From: Candidatus Zipacnadia bacterium
GTDB lineage: Bacteria > Armatimonadota > Zipacnadia > Zipacnadales > UBA5352
Reading direction: 5' to 3'
Length of the DNA: 64,000 nt
Assembly (NCBI GenBank): GCA_029821735.1
Contig: JALGSU010000002.1
Coordinates: 124,001 to 188,000 of the forward strand
Part shown: positions 1-10,409 of the stretch, in pieces
Layout of the letters: every line of letters starts with the position of its first letter
How positions within the stretch are numbered: the stretch's first letter is position 1
Translations under genes and position numbers: made by a program
The notes under the pieces: generated by a model
What the model was told of the DNA's origin: nothing
Databases searched by the model: none
What the model saw: only the letters and a program-made list of their open reading frames with translations

Positions 1-1506
1 TCCGACGAGGCACTCAGGGCCGCGGCGGAGCTGTCCGACCGGTACATCTCGGACCGCCGGCTCCCCGACAAGGCGATCGACCTCATCGACGAGTCCGCCA
101 GCAAAATCCGTATCGACACCTATGACCTGCCAGAGCGCCCCGAGGCCATCAGTCGGCAGATCGACGAGTTGGCCGAGAAGGGCCAGCAGGCGGCGGGGTC
201 TGGCGACTACGCGGCTGCCGAACGGGCCAAGCAGGAGATGGATGAACTACAGATGCGACTTCCCGACGCCGAAGCTGCGTGGGATGGCGTGGACGACATC
301 GACGATGTTGTCGATGAGGAAGACGTGGCGCAGATCGTGGCCGACTGGACGGGCATCCCGGCATTCCGGATGTTTGAGGAAGAGGCAGCCAAGCTCCTGC
401 AGATGGAGGACCGGTTGCACGAGCGAGTCAAGGGTCAGCACGAGGCGATCGTGGCGGTGGCGGAGGCTATCCGCCGCTCGCGTACCGGCCTGAGCGACCC
501 GCGCCGGCCGATCGGCTCGTTCATCTTCCTCGGCCCCACCGGCGTCGGGAAGACCGAGTTGGCCAAAGCGCTCGCGCAGTTCATGTTCGATGACGAGGAC
601 GCGATGGTGCGCATCGACATGAGCGAGTACATGGAGCGGCATGCGGTGTCGCGACTCATCGGCGCGCCTCCGGGATACATCGGCTACGAGGAGGGCGGCC
701 AGTTGACCGAGGCAGTGCGGCGGCGGCCCTACCGGCTGATCCTGCTCGACGAAATCGAGAAAGCCCATCCGGATGTGTTCAACATCCTCCTGCAGATACT
801 GGAGGACGGGCGGCTGACCGACAGCGCCGGACGCATCGTGGACTTCAAGAACACTGTCATCGTGATGACCAGCAATGTGGGCAGCGAATACATCTCGCCA
901 CCCGCGGACGATGCCACCGACGAGGAGAATGCCGAGCAATACGAGGGCATGCGCTCGCAAGTGACGGACGCGCTCGCGGGTGTCTTCCGGCCTGAGCTGC
1001 TCAACCGCATCGACGAGATCATCGTCTTCCACTCGCTGACCGCTGCCGAGATCCGGCAGATCGTGGACCTGATGCTGGACCGCGTGCGGACGGCGCTGAA
1101 AGAGCGCGAGATGAAGCTCGAAGTGACTGACGCGGCTGCCGAACTGCTGGCTGCCGAGGGCTACGACCCTCGCTACGGAGCGCGCCCGCTGCGTCGCACG
1201 ATCCAGAAGCTGGTGGAGAACCCGCTATCGTCGGCGATCCTGCGCGGAGAGTTCGCTGATGGCGACACCGTGCTGGTGGACGCCGAGGGCGGAGACGTGA
1301 AGCTGAGGGTGAAGGTGGAGAGGCGAGTGGGACATGACACTACTGGAGCAGTATCGGTGGTTCAACGAGCAGGCCCGAAGGGCGTACGGGGCAACACAGG
1401 CCGCTTTGATGAACACCGACAACAAGACCGGCGTCAGCATCAGAGGACCGGGCGGTGGCACGTTTGCGTTAGAGTCGGACGAGGTGACTGCGGCACACCG
1501 GTTTAA
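1..1506 (+). CDS. clpC: ClpC-type AAA+ unfoldase, C-terminal part (5' end outside window)
   Basis: Open from base 1, so only the last 501 residues are seen. ClpC unfolds proteins for the ClpP protease in the cytoplasm. The visible part begins at the end of the first AAA+ module (RRLPDKAIDLIDE). A short linker with a UVR-like helix follows, then the second AAA+ module with Walker A GPTGVGKT (about residues 178-185), Walker B LILLDEIEKAH and the C-terminal small domain (YDPRYGARPLRRTIQ). The middle insert is far too short for ClpB, so ClpC is preferred. Real homology appears to end near residue 445 (about nt 1335). The remaining 55 or so residues are low-complexity Arg/Gln/Gly text that reads in the overlap with the next gene and looks like run-on. 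The natural stop may have been lost. Confidence 0.9.
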   Translation, partial: SDEALRAAAELSDRYISDRRLPDKAIDLIDESASKIRIDTYDLPERPEAISRQIDELAEKGQQAAGSGDYAAAERAKQEMDELQMRLPDAEAAWDGVDDIDDVVDEEDVAQIVADWTGIPAFRMFEEEAAKLLQMEDRLHERVKGQHEAIVAVAEAIRRSRTGLSDPRRPIGSFIFLGPTGVGKTELAKALAQFMFDDEDAMVRIDMSEYMERHAVSRLIGAPPGYIGYEEGGQLTEAVRRRPYRLILLDEIEKAHPDVFNILLQILEDGRLTDSAGRIVDFKNTVIVMTSNVGSEYISPPADDATDEENAEQYEGMRSQVTDALAGVFRPELLNRIDEIIVFHSLTAAEIRQIVDLMLDRVRTALKEREMKLEVTDAAAELLAAEGYDPRYGARPLRRTIQKLVENPLSSAILRGEFADGDTVLVDAEGGDVKLRVKVERRVGHDTTGAVSVVQRAGPKGVRGNTGRFDEHRQQDRRQHQRTGRWHVCVRVGRGDCGTPV

Positions 1507-2056
1507 TGACCTGCAGCGTTTCTTGGGAATACTGCAGAACTTCGAATGGTACTACAGTGCCGTCATCCGACTCGCAAAGGACAACGAAGTGCCGAACCGC
1601 GAGGCCTGGTACCGCGTCAATCCAGACCGCGTCGGGATGTGGTCATGTACCGGGAAGCCCCCAGTTGCTCAGTTCCAGGCCTACATGGGCCGTCTCGGAG
1701 TAGAGGTGGCGAAGAAGACGTTCAATATACCCGGGCCCTCAAAACGGGTGGATTTGGGCCGGCTACACCAGTACTGGCATGTGAGGAACTCCTGGGCACA
1801 CGGCTACGGTATCATGTCCAGCAAGCTCCGCAGTAAGGTTGATTCTCTGGTCAAGGACGATTGGTTCGACGAGGTCAGCGATGATCGGGCTTGGGTACTT
1901 GGGTGCCTGCGCAGTCGTGACAACTGGGAACAGGCAGCGGGACCATGGCAGGAATACCCCCTTGAGCAGGTGTTGGCCCACGTGAACGCACTTGCTCGGT
2001 GGATCGCCAAGGAATGTGAGAAGGAGAACACAGCATTGCTGGGGCACATCAAGTAG
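1334..2056 (+). CDS. HEPN-motif protein of unknown family (240 aa)
   Basis: I do not recognise a full-length family. The central part is helical and the segment HVRNSWAHGYGI (R151, N152, H156) fits the RNxxxH signature of HEPN domains, many of which are RNases in toxin-antitoxin, abortive-infection or CRISPR systems. The start at 1334 overlaps clpC by about 170 nt. In the overlap this frame reads like real protein (MTLLEQYRWFNEQARRAYGA), whereas the clpC frame does not. A start at the internal ATG 1409 is possible and would still overlap. Codon use is less GC-biased than in its neighbours, which hints at acquisition. No MNT nucleotidyltransferase or other antitoxin partner lies beside it. HEPN assignment is by motif only; a non-catalytic HEPN is possible. 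Confidence 0.6.
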   Translation: MTLLEQYRWFNEQARRAYGATQAALMNTDNKTGVSIRGPGGGTFALESDEVTAAHRFNDLQRFLGILQNFEWYYSAVIRLAKDNEVPNREAWYRVNPDRVGMWSCTGKPPVAQFQAYMGRLGVEVAKKTFNIPGPSKRVDLGRLHQYWHVRNSWAHGYGIMSSKLRSKVDSLVKDDWFDEVSDDRAWVLGCLRSRDNWEQAAGPWQEYPLEQVLAHVNALARWIAKECEKENTALLGHIK

Positions 2057-2095
2057 AGCTACGTCCGCCAGATCGCGGCGAACGACTCATGGGGG

Positions 2096-2124
2096 TTGAA
2101 TCAAGGGGCCGGAACGTGTAAAAT
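2096..2124 (+). promoter_or_regulatory. Probable groESL promoter
   Basis: A -35-like TTGAAT (2096-2101) and a -10-like TAAAAT (2119-2124) are separated by 17 nt. They sit just upstream of the CIRCE operator, where the vegetative promoter of HrcA-controlled groE operons is expected. Confidence 0.6.
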
Positions 2125-2151
2125 GTCTGTCCGTGCAGATGCACGCCGGAA

Positions 2152-2178
2152 TTAGCAGTCACTGACGTAGAGTGCTAA
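2152..2178 (+). promoter_or_regulatory. CIRCE operator (HrcA binding site)
   Basis: TTAGCAGTC-N9-GAGTGCTAA matches the CIRCE consensus TTAGCACTC-N9-GAGTGCTAA with one change in the left arm. It lies 22 nt before the groES start and downstream of the promoter, so HrcA would block groESL transcription until heat shock. hrcA itself is not in the window. Confidence 0.93.
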
Positions 2179-2200
2179 CTTGAAGGGAGGGTGTGCCCTT

Positions 2201-2485
2201 ATGGGCATCCGTTTGCTCGGAAATCGTGTCATGCTCAAGCAGGTCGAGGCAGAGACCACCTCTGGTGGTATCCATCTGCCCGAGTCAGCACAGGAGAAGC
2301 CACAGCGCGCCGAAGTTGTGGGCGTCGGCGAAGGCGAGAAGCTCGAGAGCGGCAAAGTCGTTGAGCCGGCAGTGAGCGTCGGCGACATGGTCGTTTACGC
2401 CAGGTATGGCGGGACAGAGATCAGCGTTGATGGCGAGGACTTCATCGTCATGGACGCAAATCAGATCTATGCGGTGGAAGGCTAA
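2201..2485 (+). CDS. groES: Co-chaperonin GroES
   Basis: The 94-aa product has GroES length and layout: [20 protein letters not shown] at the N-terminus with the mobile loop, then [11 protein letters not shown] and a C-terminal [11 protein letters not shown]. It forms the heptameric lid of GroEL in the cytoplasm. The start at ATG 2201 is chosen because AAGGGAGG (2183-2190) is 10 nt upstream. An in-frame TTG at 2180 would place this Shine-Dalgarno inside the gene. It is followed 60 nt later by groEL, with CIRCE upstream, so this is the standard stress-induced operon. Confidence 0.97.
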   Translation: MGIRLLGNRVMLKQVEAETTSGGIHLPESAQEKPQRAEVVGVGEGEKLESGKVVEPAVSVGDMVVYARYGGTEISVDGEDFIVMDANQIYAVEG

Positions 2486-2545
2486 CGAGAAGGGCGCCAA
2501 GAGCGCCCACTGCCAACACCAGGCAAAAGGAGAGTCACTTTCAAT

Positions 2546-4138
<1,593 letters not shown>

Positions 4139-4171
4139 GCTCGTCTCTTTCTGACTGACCTGAAGCAATGA

Positions 4172-4206
4172 GGGGCGGGTCCGCGACAAGCGCACCCGCC
4201 CCTTTC
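4172..4206 (+). terminator. Terminator after groEL
   Basis: A perfect 9-bp stem GGGGCGGGT / ACCCGCCCC (4172-4180 with 4194-4202) is followed by TTTC, 34 nt after the groEL stop. Confidence 0.8.
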
Positions 4207-4223
4207 GTACCCCGGAGACCGCC

Positions 4224-4949
4224 ATGCTACCACTGCGCGACAACATCAAATCCCGCAGCTTCCCGATCGTCAACACGGCGATCATCGTCACGTGCGCGGT
4301 CGTCTTCCTGTGGCAGATGATTGCTGCACCCGACCGCGGCCTGAGTTGGGCCTTCGTGCCCCGCGCGTTAGTCTCCCCCGCCGAGATACTCGGAGGCGGG
4401 CTGGTCACCGCTTGGCTCACACTCCTCACCTCGATCTTCCTGCATGCCACCACTACTCTACTCCAAGGCACCCTCCACCTCGCGATGAACATGCTCTTCC
4501 TGTGGGTCTTCGGCGACAACGTCGAGGACCGCATGGGACACGGGCGCTACCTGGCCTTCTACCTCATTTGCGGAATTGCTGGCAATCTGCTGCACGCGCT
4601 CTTCAGCGGGTTCGCCGCACATCCGCTCGTGGGAGCAAGCGGCGCGGTCGCGGGAGTCATGGGCGCCTACTTTGTGCTCTTCAGAATGGCCAGCGTCCGC
4701 ACGCTTGTGATTATCATCTTCTTCCCGATCGTGTTCGACCTGCCCGCGCCGATTTTCCTGGTGTATTGGTTCATCCTGCAATTCTTCTCGGGATTAACCT
4801 CGATCGGTGCGACGGCCGGGGTGGCTTTCTGGGCGCACATAGGTGGCTTCGCTGCCGGGTACTTCCTGGTCAAGCGCTTCGCCACTCCATTGCGACCACC
4901 GCCGACGCGTCGCATTCAGCCGCGCGTGGTGGACCTGCGCATCGAGTGA
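4224..4949 (+). CDS. Rhomboid-family intramembrane serine protease
   Basis: The 241-aa membrane protein has at least six hydrophobic segments. The family signature is complete: HLAMN (H85 and N89) in the helix that forms the oxyanion region, GASG with nucleophile Ser139, and catalytic His205 in AHIGGFAAG. Rhomboids cleave transmembrane helices of other proteins within the inner membrane; the substrate cannot be told from here. The short soluble tail (about 30 residues) is basic and Pro-rich. It stands alone between two terminators, so it is probably monocistronic. Confidence 0.93.
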   Translation: MLPLRDNIKSRSFPIVNTAIIVTCAVVFLWQMIAAPDRGLSWAFVPRALVSPAEILGGGLVTAWLTLLTSIFLHATTTLLQGTLHLAMNMLFLWVFGDNVEDRMGHGRYLAFYLICGIAGNLLHALFSGFAAHPLVGASGAVAGVMGAYFVLFRMASVRTLVIIIFFPIVFDLPAPIFLVYWFILQFFSGLTSIGATAGVAFWAHIGGFAAGYFLVKRFATPLRPPPTRRIQPRVVDLRIE

Positions 4950-4970
4950 ACGAACGCAGCGAGAAATCAC

Positions 4971-5000
4971 GAGGCCCCCGATTTCATGGGGGCCTCTTTC
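4971..5000. terminator. Terminator between the rhomboid gene and malic enzyme
   Basis: A 9-bp stem GAGGCCCCC / GGGGGCCTC (4971-4979 with 4988-4996) is followed by TTTC on the plus strand. It lies between two convergent genes and may serve both. Confidence 0.75.
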
Positions 5001-5017
5001 GTGTACGAGGGCGGTCC

Positions 5018-6688
5018 TCAGGCGGGAACATACGGGCGGTAGCGGGGGGCAAACTGCCAGTCGGCCACCGTGCGTTCGGGATCATCGGGGACAGCTATGC
5101 CGCACAGGGACTGGGCGTCGCAGGCACGTATGACGGCTGCGGCGACTCGGGCGGCGACGGGGCGCAGTTCCTCAGGCGGAGGCAACACCAGGCCGCCCTC
5201 GAGATCTTCGTCCGCCAACGCCTCATGCACTGCCATGCCCGCGGCCACCAGCATCTGATCGGTGATGCGCTCGGCTGCGCACAGATACGCGCCCGCACCG
5301 ATTCCGGGGAACACGTAGAAGTTGTTGACCTGCGAGAAGCGATGTGTCCGACCGGCGTGTTCAAGCGGCTCGAACGGACTGCCCACCGCCACGATGGCGC
5401 GCCCGTCCGACCAACGCACCACATCGTGGGGATGGGCGTCCACATTCCCCGACGGGTTGCTGAGCACGAAGACAATGGGGTCATCGCAGCCGACCGCCAT
5501 GGCCCGCACCATCTCCTGGTCTATCGCCCCTGCATGTCCCGACAGACCGATGAGCACACCGGGCTGCGCCGCCTCGATGACCTCCTGCAGGCTGGTGTGG
5601 TCCGGACTGGCGTCCCACGAGCAGACGACCTCCGGGTCAGTGGCTACGCGCATCTTGTAGTCGGCGAGGCCTTCGCGGTCAGTCATGACGAGCCCATGAG
5701 TATCGAAGACATACACACGTGCGTTGGCCTCTTCCTCGCTCAGCCCAACAGCGACCATCGCTGCCATGATCCCGGACGCCACGCCCACACCGGCCGCGCC
5801 CGCGCCAAGGATGCACACGCGCTCGTCGGCCAGGTCACGCCCTGCTCGGCGCAAGGCACCAAGCAGCCCGGCGAGTACCACGGCCGCTGTTCCCTGAATG
5901 TCATCGTTGAAGGACGGGAGCTGGTCGCGGTACCGCTCCAGGTTCCCCCAGGCTCGGTCCCGGCTGAAGTCCTCCCACTGCAGGACAGCTCGCGGACAGC
6001 TTCGGCGCACGCCTTGGACGAAGGCCTCGATGAACTGCTCATACTCCTCGCGGGCCAGGCGATGACGCCGCATACCTATGTAGAGAGGGTCAGCCAGTAA
6101 CTCCTCGTTGTCAGTGCCAACGTCCAGTGAGATGGGCAGGCAGGCGCTCGGATTAAAGCCTCCGGCGGCGACATATAGCGCAAGCTTCCCGATGGGGATG
6201 CCGATCCCGCCCACGCCCTGATCGCCGATGCCGAGAATGCCCTCGTTGTCAGTGCACACGATGATGCCAGTCTCGTCGAAGGGGGCGAGCATCTGATCGA
6301 TGTCACCGATATTCTCGGGAGTGATGTACAGGCCCCGAGAGGTGCGGAAGATGTGGCTGAAGTGACGGACGGCCTCGCCGACCGTGGGCGTGTAGACGAT
6401 GGGAGCCAGCTCCACCAGATTCTCAGCGAGGACGGCATGGAAGAGCGTTTCGTTCCGGTCCTGCAGCAGGCGCAGGTATATGTACTTGTCCAGCGGCGTC
6501 GCCTCCGAACGAAGATTCTCAAGCACGCGCTCGATCTGGGTGTCAAGCGTGCACACGCAAGGCGGCAGTAGCCCGATCAGGCCGAGCTCGCGTCTCTCTG
6601 ACATGCTGAAGGCGCTGCCCTTGTTGAGGCCCGGATTGCGCAGCAAGTCATGACCACGCTGGGTCACGCGGACGGGTTCATCGCTCAT
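5018..6688 (-). CDS. maeA: NAD-dependent malic enzyme
   Basis: The 556-aa product oxidatively decarboxylates malate to pyruvate. It has the long-form (SfcA/MaeA) architecture: LLRNPGLNKGSAFSMSER at the N-terminus, the active-site Tyr segment PIVYTPTVGEA, the metal and cofactor region CTDNEGILGIGDQG, QWEDFSRDRAW, FNDDIQGTAAV, and the Rossmann motif GAGAAGVGVASG. Start ATG 6688 is chosen because GAGGAG lies 8 nt upstream. The 11 extra N-terminal residues of the longer reading frame have no such signal. It faces the rhomboid gene tail to tail. Confidence 0.95.
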   Translation of the reverse strand: MSDEPVRVTQRGHDLLRNPGLNKGSAFSMSERRELGLIGLLPPCVCTLDTQIERVLENLRSEATPLDKYIYLRLLQDRNETLFHAVLAENLVELAPIVYTPTVGEAVRHFSHIFRTSRGLYITPENIGDIDQMLAPFDETGIIVCTDNEGILGIGDQGVGGIGIPIGKLALYVAAGGFNPSACLPISLDVGTDNEELLADPLYIGMRRHRLAREEYEQFIEAFVQGVRRSCPRAVLQWEDFSRDRAWGNLERYRDQLPSFNDDIQGTAAVVLAGLLGALRRAGRDLADERVCILGAGAAGVGVASGIMAAMVAVGLSEEEANARVYVFDTHGLVMTDREGLADYKMRVATDPEVVCSWDASPDHTSLQEVIEAAQPGVLIGLSGHAGAIDQEMVRAMAVGCDDPIVFVLSNPSGNVDAHPHDVVRWSDGRAIVAVGSPFEPLEHAGRTHRFSQVNNFYVFPGIGAGAYLCAAERITDQMLVAAGMAVHEALADEDLEGGLVLPPPEELRPVAARVAAAVIRACDAQSLCGIAVPDDPERTVADWQFAPRYRPYVPA

Positions 6689-6846
6689 CTCAGTTGCTCC
6701 TCGGGGCATGCTCGCGGTCAAACGATATTACGCCGGCCCGCTCTCAGAATCCTGCCGCCAGCTGCCGCCGAAGGTTGAGAGAGATGCGACGGCGAAATCA
6801 AGCTACGCAGCGTGTAACCCGTCCCGCGAGAAGGCGCGAATAACCA

Positions 6847-7725
6847 ATGAGAGCTTCAGTTTTGCGCGGGGGCCTGGTGGCCGTCGCGCTCACGTATGCG
6901 TGGTTGGCAGCGGCCGAAGTGCCGACCGTGCTGGCGAAGCCAGTGCCCTCCCATCTCGCCGCTAATGTGCTGGTCAACGCCGACTTGGGCGAACATGCGA
7001 CCGATCAGCCGCTCGCATGGGAGTTCGGTTCGGCCGAGCCCGGCAACTTCGAAGCCACGTGGTCGGCGGAAGGGCGCACTGCGCCCGGATCGCTTCGGCT
7101 CCTCACGCACACCGGCAAGATGTCCGGCTATTTCACGCAACGAGTAGAGGTCACCCCCGGCGACGCGCTGATGGTGCAGGCGTGGGTGCGAATGACCGGC
7201 GGGAAACTGCTGGTGTGGCTGACTGGATCGCCGCTGCTGCCGGACGGTACGCGCCTGCAGTTCGACCAGCGTTACGAGGCGCAGTCAATGAAGACGTTCT
7301 TCTTGGCGCCGACGTGGATCAAGCGCGAATACCTACGCGGACCGGACCCGGATGAGTGGTTCCTGGTGCACAAGGCCATCGAGATCCCGGCGGGGATGAC
7401 AGCGCTGAAGGTGGGCTTCGGCTCATACTTTGGCGCAGGCGAAATGTGGATCGATGACATCTACTGCGGACCGGCGCAGGTCGACGTTGAGATCAAAGCG
7501 GCCGCTGGCGGCGAGGGCGACGGCGATCGCATCACGCGCGTGGAAGTGCTGGCAATTCCCGGCCCCGAGATAGTCCATGACAGTGGGCCGCTGGACGGGC
7601 TGGCTGCATGGGAGGGCGTCGTTGCTGGATTGGACGCCTCACAGGACCTGATCGTGAAGGTGTCGTCGGCCAGTGGCGAGTATTCCACCGCGCGCGTATT
7701 CCCCCACCCGCGAGGAATCCAGTGA
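6847..7725 (+). CDS. Secreted carbohydrate-binding-like protein
   Basis: The 292-aa product has a signal peptide (about residues 1-23, ending AWLAAAEVPTVLA). A beta-rich domain follows, resembling CBM4/9-type jelly rolls: NVLVNADLGEH at its start, TQRVEVTPGDALMVQAWVRM in the middle and GAGEMWIDDIYC near its end. That closing W-x-D-D segment is typical of such modules. It probably binds glycans or other ligands at the cell surface. Its stop TGA overlaps the ATG of the next gene by one base, so the two are translationally coupled and probably act together. No catalytic residues can be named. Confidence 0.65.
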   Translation: MRASVLRGGLVAVALTYAWLAAAEVPTVLAKPVPSHLAANVLVNADLGEHATDQPLAWEFGSAEPGNFEATWSAEGRTAPGSLRLLTHTGKMSGYFTQRVEVTPGDALMVQAWVRMTGGKLLVWLTGSPLLPDGTRLQFDQRYEAQSMKTFFLAPTWIKREYLRGPDPDEWFLVHKAIEIPAGMTALKVGFGSYFGAGEMWIDDIYCGPAQVDVEIKAAAGGEGDGDRITRVEVLAIPGPEIVHDSGPLDGLAAWEGVVAGLDASQDLIVKVSSASGEYSTARVFPHPRGIQ

Positions 7726-10379
7726 TGAAACGGGTGACAGCATTCTCCATATCGATACTAATCTGCTGCGTGGCTGCGGCGCCCGCCTCAATTACGCTTG
7801 ATGGTGGCCTGACGTTGACTGTGCTCGACGGCAAGGCCGAGATGGCCGAAGTGGGCGATGATTTGCAGGTTGACGTGAACCGTGAGCGGCAGGACGAGAT
7901 GTCGCTTTGGCGGGTGACAGCGAAGGACCTTGGCGGCGAGACGCGATGGCTCGAGTTGGTTCTCAGCAGCGAGGACAGATACCAGGGCACGCCGGGATAC
8001 TGGCCGGGCTTCCAGCCAGCCGACCTGTCCGAAGGGCCATACGAGACCGCCCATCGCAGAGGCTCGATGCCACTCGCAGCGATGTGGGACGACATTCACG
8101 GAACAGCCATCGGCCTGGAGCCGCACGAGCGAGTATCGTGGATATGGCACACTGCGGAAGCGGCCGGCGTAGCGCGCATGTCCCTGCATATTCGCATCGT
8201 GGTGGAGCCCGGAGCAGAGAAGGCGTTGACCTTCGTGAGCTTCCCTATCACCGGCAAGTGGGGGCATCGCGAGGCGCTGGAGAAATGGTATGCACTGGCG
8301 CCGGAGTTCTACACAATGAGCGACGAGGTCGATCCGCGCACCTACATGATCCCGACCCAGTACGCCGCGTGGTGGGGTACAATGTCCCACTGGGAAGAGG
8401 TCTGTCGGCGCAATTTCGGCGGCTGGGAGTGGTGCTACGCGCCTTTCAAGCGCACCGGCGACATCATGGGCCGGCCGGAGATGTGGGACTTTGAGTCGCC
8501 AGTGCCCATCAGGAAGCGCAACATGGAAGAGCTTCGGCTGGATGACATCGAGGCATTCCACGAGCGGCGCCGCGAGATGTTCGCTCGCGGCGAGCGCGGG
8601 GGGCCTCAGATGCTCTTCTACGTGCCTGCGATGATCTGGTGCGAGGAGGCCCTCGCGAAGGAGCGGTACGCCGACTCGCTGAGCGTGGCTCCCCTGCAGA
8701 GGAACCGAATCGAGCGCTGGGTGACGGGCTGGGACACGGGCCTGCGCGTGCTGCCGTGGCATACGTCGTACGGCGAGCAGACGAAGATCGATCTGCGCGA
8801 AGTCGCGGAGGAGCTGGACCTGACGGGATACGCGTTCGACACCGCCACTGGCTGGGCCAGACACCCCGGACCGGCGGCGCAGAAGTTCGCGTCGCGGGCG
8901 TGGGACGATGAGGTGGGCGAGTTCGTGCGGGAAGGCATAGCCGTCGCCGATGTCATCAAGTACACTCAGACGCTGCGGCACTCGTCCGGACGGCGCCTGT
9001 CAGTAGTGCCGAACTTGGGATTCGCGTGGTACACGGTCAGCCAGGTCGCGGACGCGGGGATGAAGGAAGCCAACCCATGGCAGAATGAATGCGCCTACAA
9101 CGACGCTATTCGCTATGGCATGGGCGCGAAACCGGTATGCTGGTGGGAGGGCTACGGCCTGTACCAACTCATCCAGTATGAGAACATGACCGGCGAGCAG
9201 GTCGCCGACGCCTACATGAGCATGAGCGATCTGGTGATAAGCGAATCGCTGAAGTGGGGCTACGTGCCTACGTTGGCTTTCACGCGCGGGATCGCCAGCG
9301 CGACAGCGAAGCTGCCGGCGCTACTGGACTGCATCCATGCCGGCTGGGAGCCAGTTCCAGCGGCGACGGTCGATGGGGCAAGCTGGGTGACGCGTTATGG
9401 AAATGGCCTGCAGACGCGACTGGCGCTGGGCAATGAGTCACTCGAGACCGTCCGGCCACTGGTCACCGTCGATAATGAGTGGCTCGGCGGAGCGACGCAC
9501 ATCTTCAGCAGCGAAGACGGCGCCGCACTGACGAACCGTTTCGGCGCGGGCGCAACGGTGGTCAGTGACGTGGCGCAAGCTCCGCGCCAGACGGCTATCC
9601 TGCGCTGTCGCGCGGTGGTCTCCCCTGCTCTGAACAATGGCGAAGCCACCGCAACGGTGATCGACACGCTGGCCACGCGCATGCTGCACCTGCAGTTCGG
9701 CCAACCGGTTCCGGGCGGCAGCACTATCACGGTCGACGTGCCCGAGGGCTATGAGGTCACCGCGGTCAATGCCGAGGGAGCCAAGACGCCGCGACCGGCC
9801 GCGGGCGGCGAACTGACCGTCGATGTGCACGGGCATGGCGTCACCTGGCTGGAGGTTATCCTCACCTCGCAGCGGTTCGCAACCACTCGCGAGGAGCTGC
9901 AGGGCTTCGAGTTCGTGCGCGACGGTGCGCCAAACGCGACCGTGGTCCTGCGCCGGGGCGCAAACGATAAGGAGACGCTGGCTGCGGAACGCATGGTGGG
10001 CTACTTCCGCTGCTACTACGAACTCGCGCTCGACGAGTCGACTGAAGTGGTGCTGCCGGTGGCGGAGGCCGGCGCTGATGTTGCCGGGCCGATGGTCCTC
10101 CTCGACAGCAGCGGCGGCAAGATGGCCGGCGTCGCGCTGGGCGATGAACCGTGGCGGATCAGCCTGGTGGAGGATGCGCTGGTTATTGCAGGGCGAGACG
10201 GCGAGGCGCTGCTGAACGCAGTGAGTGAATTGATGCGAGTGCTTGACGGGAAATACCGATACCCCGGCTACCACGTGGGAATGCTGCACAACACCGGCAC
10301 TGGCCTGGTAGGCCGCTGGATCGATCTGGACGGGACAATCCATGGGACCCCGCCCGAAGAATACGCCAAGTTCCGCTGA
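7725..10379 (+). CDS. Large secreted glycoside-hydrolase-like protein (884 aa)
   Basis: Start ATG 7725 is chosen because it overlaps the previous stop and begins a clear signal peptide (MKRVTAFSISILICCVAAAP). The body (about residues 50-560) is Trp-rich with alternating strand/helix text (MLFYVPAMIWCEEALAK, GYAFDTATGWARHPGP, CWWEGYGLYQLI), as in TIM-barrel glycosidases without a known family signature. Beta-sandwich-like text follows. The C-terminal 120 residues (VVLRRGANDKETLAAERMVG onward) resemble the small N-terminal domain of alpha-glucuronidases and DUF4838 proteins, here placed at the C-terminus. It is probably a periplasmic or exported enzyme on plant or algal glycan. Substrate unknown. 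Confidence 0.6.
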   Translation: MKRVTAFSISILICCVAAAPASITLDGGLTLTVLDGKAEMAEVGDDLQVDVNRERQDEMSLWRVTAKDLGGETRWLELVLSSEDRYQGTPGYWPGFQPADLSEGPYETAHRRGSMPLAAMWDDIHGTAIGLEPHERVSWIWHTAEAAGVARMSLHIRIVVEPGAEKALTFVSFPITGKWGHREALEKWYALAPEFYTMSDEVDPRTYMIPTQYAAWWGTMSHWEEVCRRNFGGWEWCYAPFKRTGDIMGRPEMWDFESPVPIRKRNMEELRLDDIEAFHERRREMFARGERGGPQMLFYVPAMIWCEEALAKERYADSLSVAPLQRNRIERWVTGWDTGLRVLPWHTSYGEQTKIDLREVAEELDLTGYAFDTATGWARHPGPAAQKFASRAWDDEVGEFVREGIAVADVIKYTQTLRHSSGRRLSVVPNLGFAWYTVSQVADAGMKEANPWQNECAYNDAIRYGMGAKPVCWWEGYGLYQLIQYENMTGEQVADAYMSMSDLVISESLKWGYVPTLAFTRGIASATAKLPALLDCIHAGWEPVPAATVDGASWVTRYGNGLQTRLALGNESLETVRPLVTVDNEWLGGATHIFSSEDGAALTNRFGAGATVVSDVAQAPRQTAILRCRAVVSPALNNGEATATVIDTLATRMLHLQFGQPVPGGSTITVDVPEGYEVTAVNAEGAKTPRPAAGGELTVDVHGHGVTWLEVILTSQRFATTREELQGFEFVRDGAPNATVVLRRGANDKETLAAERMVGYFRCYYELALDESTEVVLPVAEAGADVAGPMVLLDSSGGKMAGVALGDEPWRISLVEDALVIAGRDGEALLNAVSELMRVLDGKYRYPGYHVGMLHNTGTGLVGRWIDLDGTIHGTPPEEYAKFR

Positions 10380-10409
10380 GGCGGGCCGGCGCGCCATGAA
10401 GGAGGCAAC

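Noticed and set aside
4292-6100. A 602-codon plus-strand frame spanning the rhomboid gene and malic enzyme
   Set aside because: It is a shadow frame in high-GC DNA: Arg/His-rich, without domains, and overlaid on two confidently identified genes.
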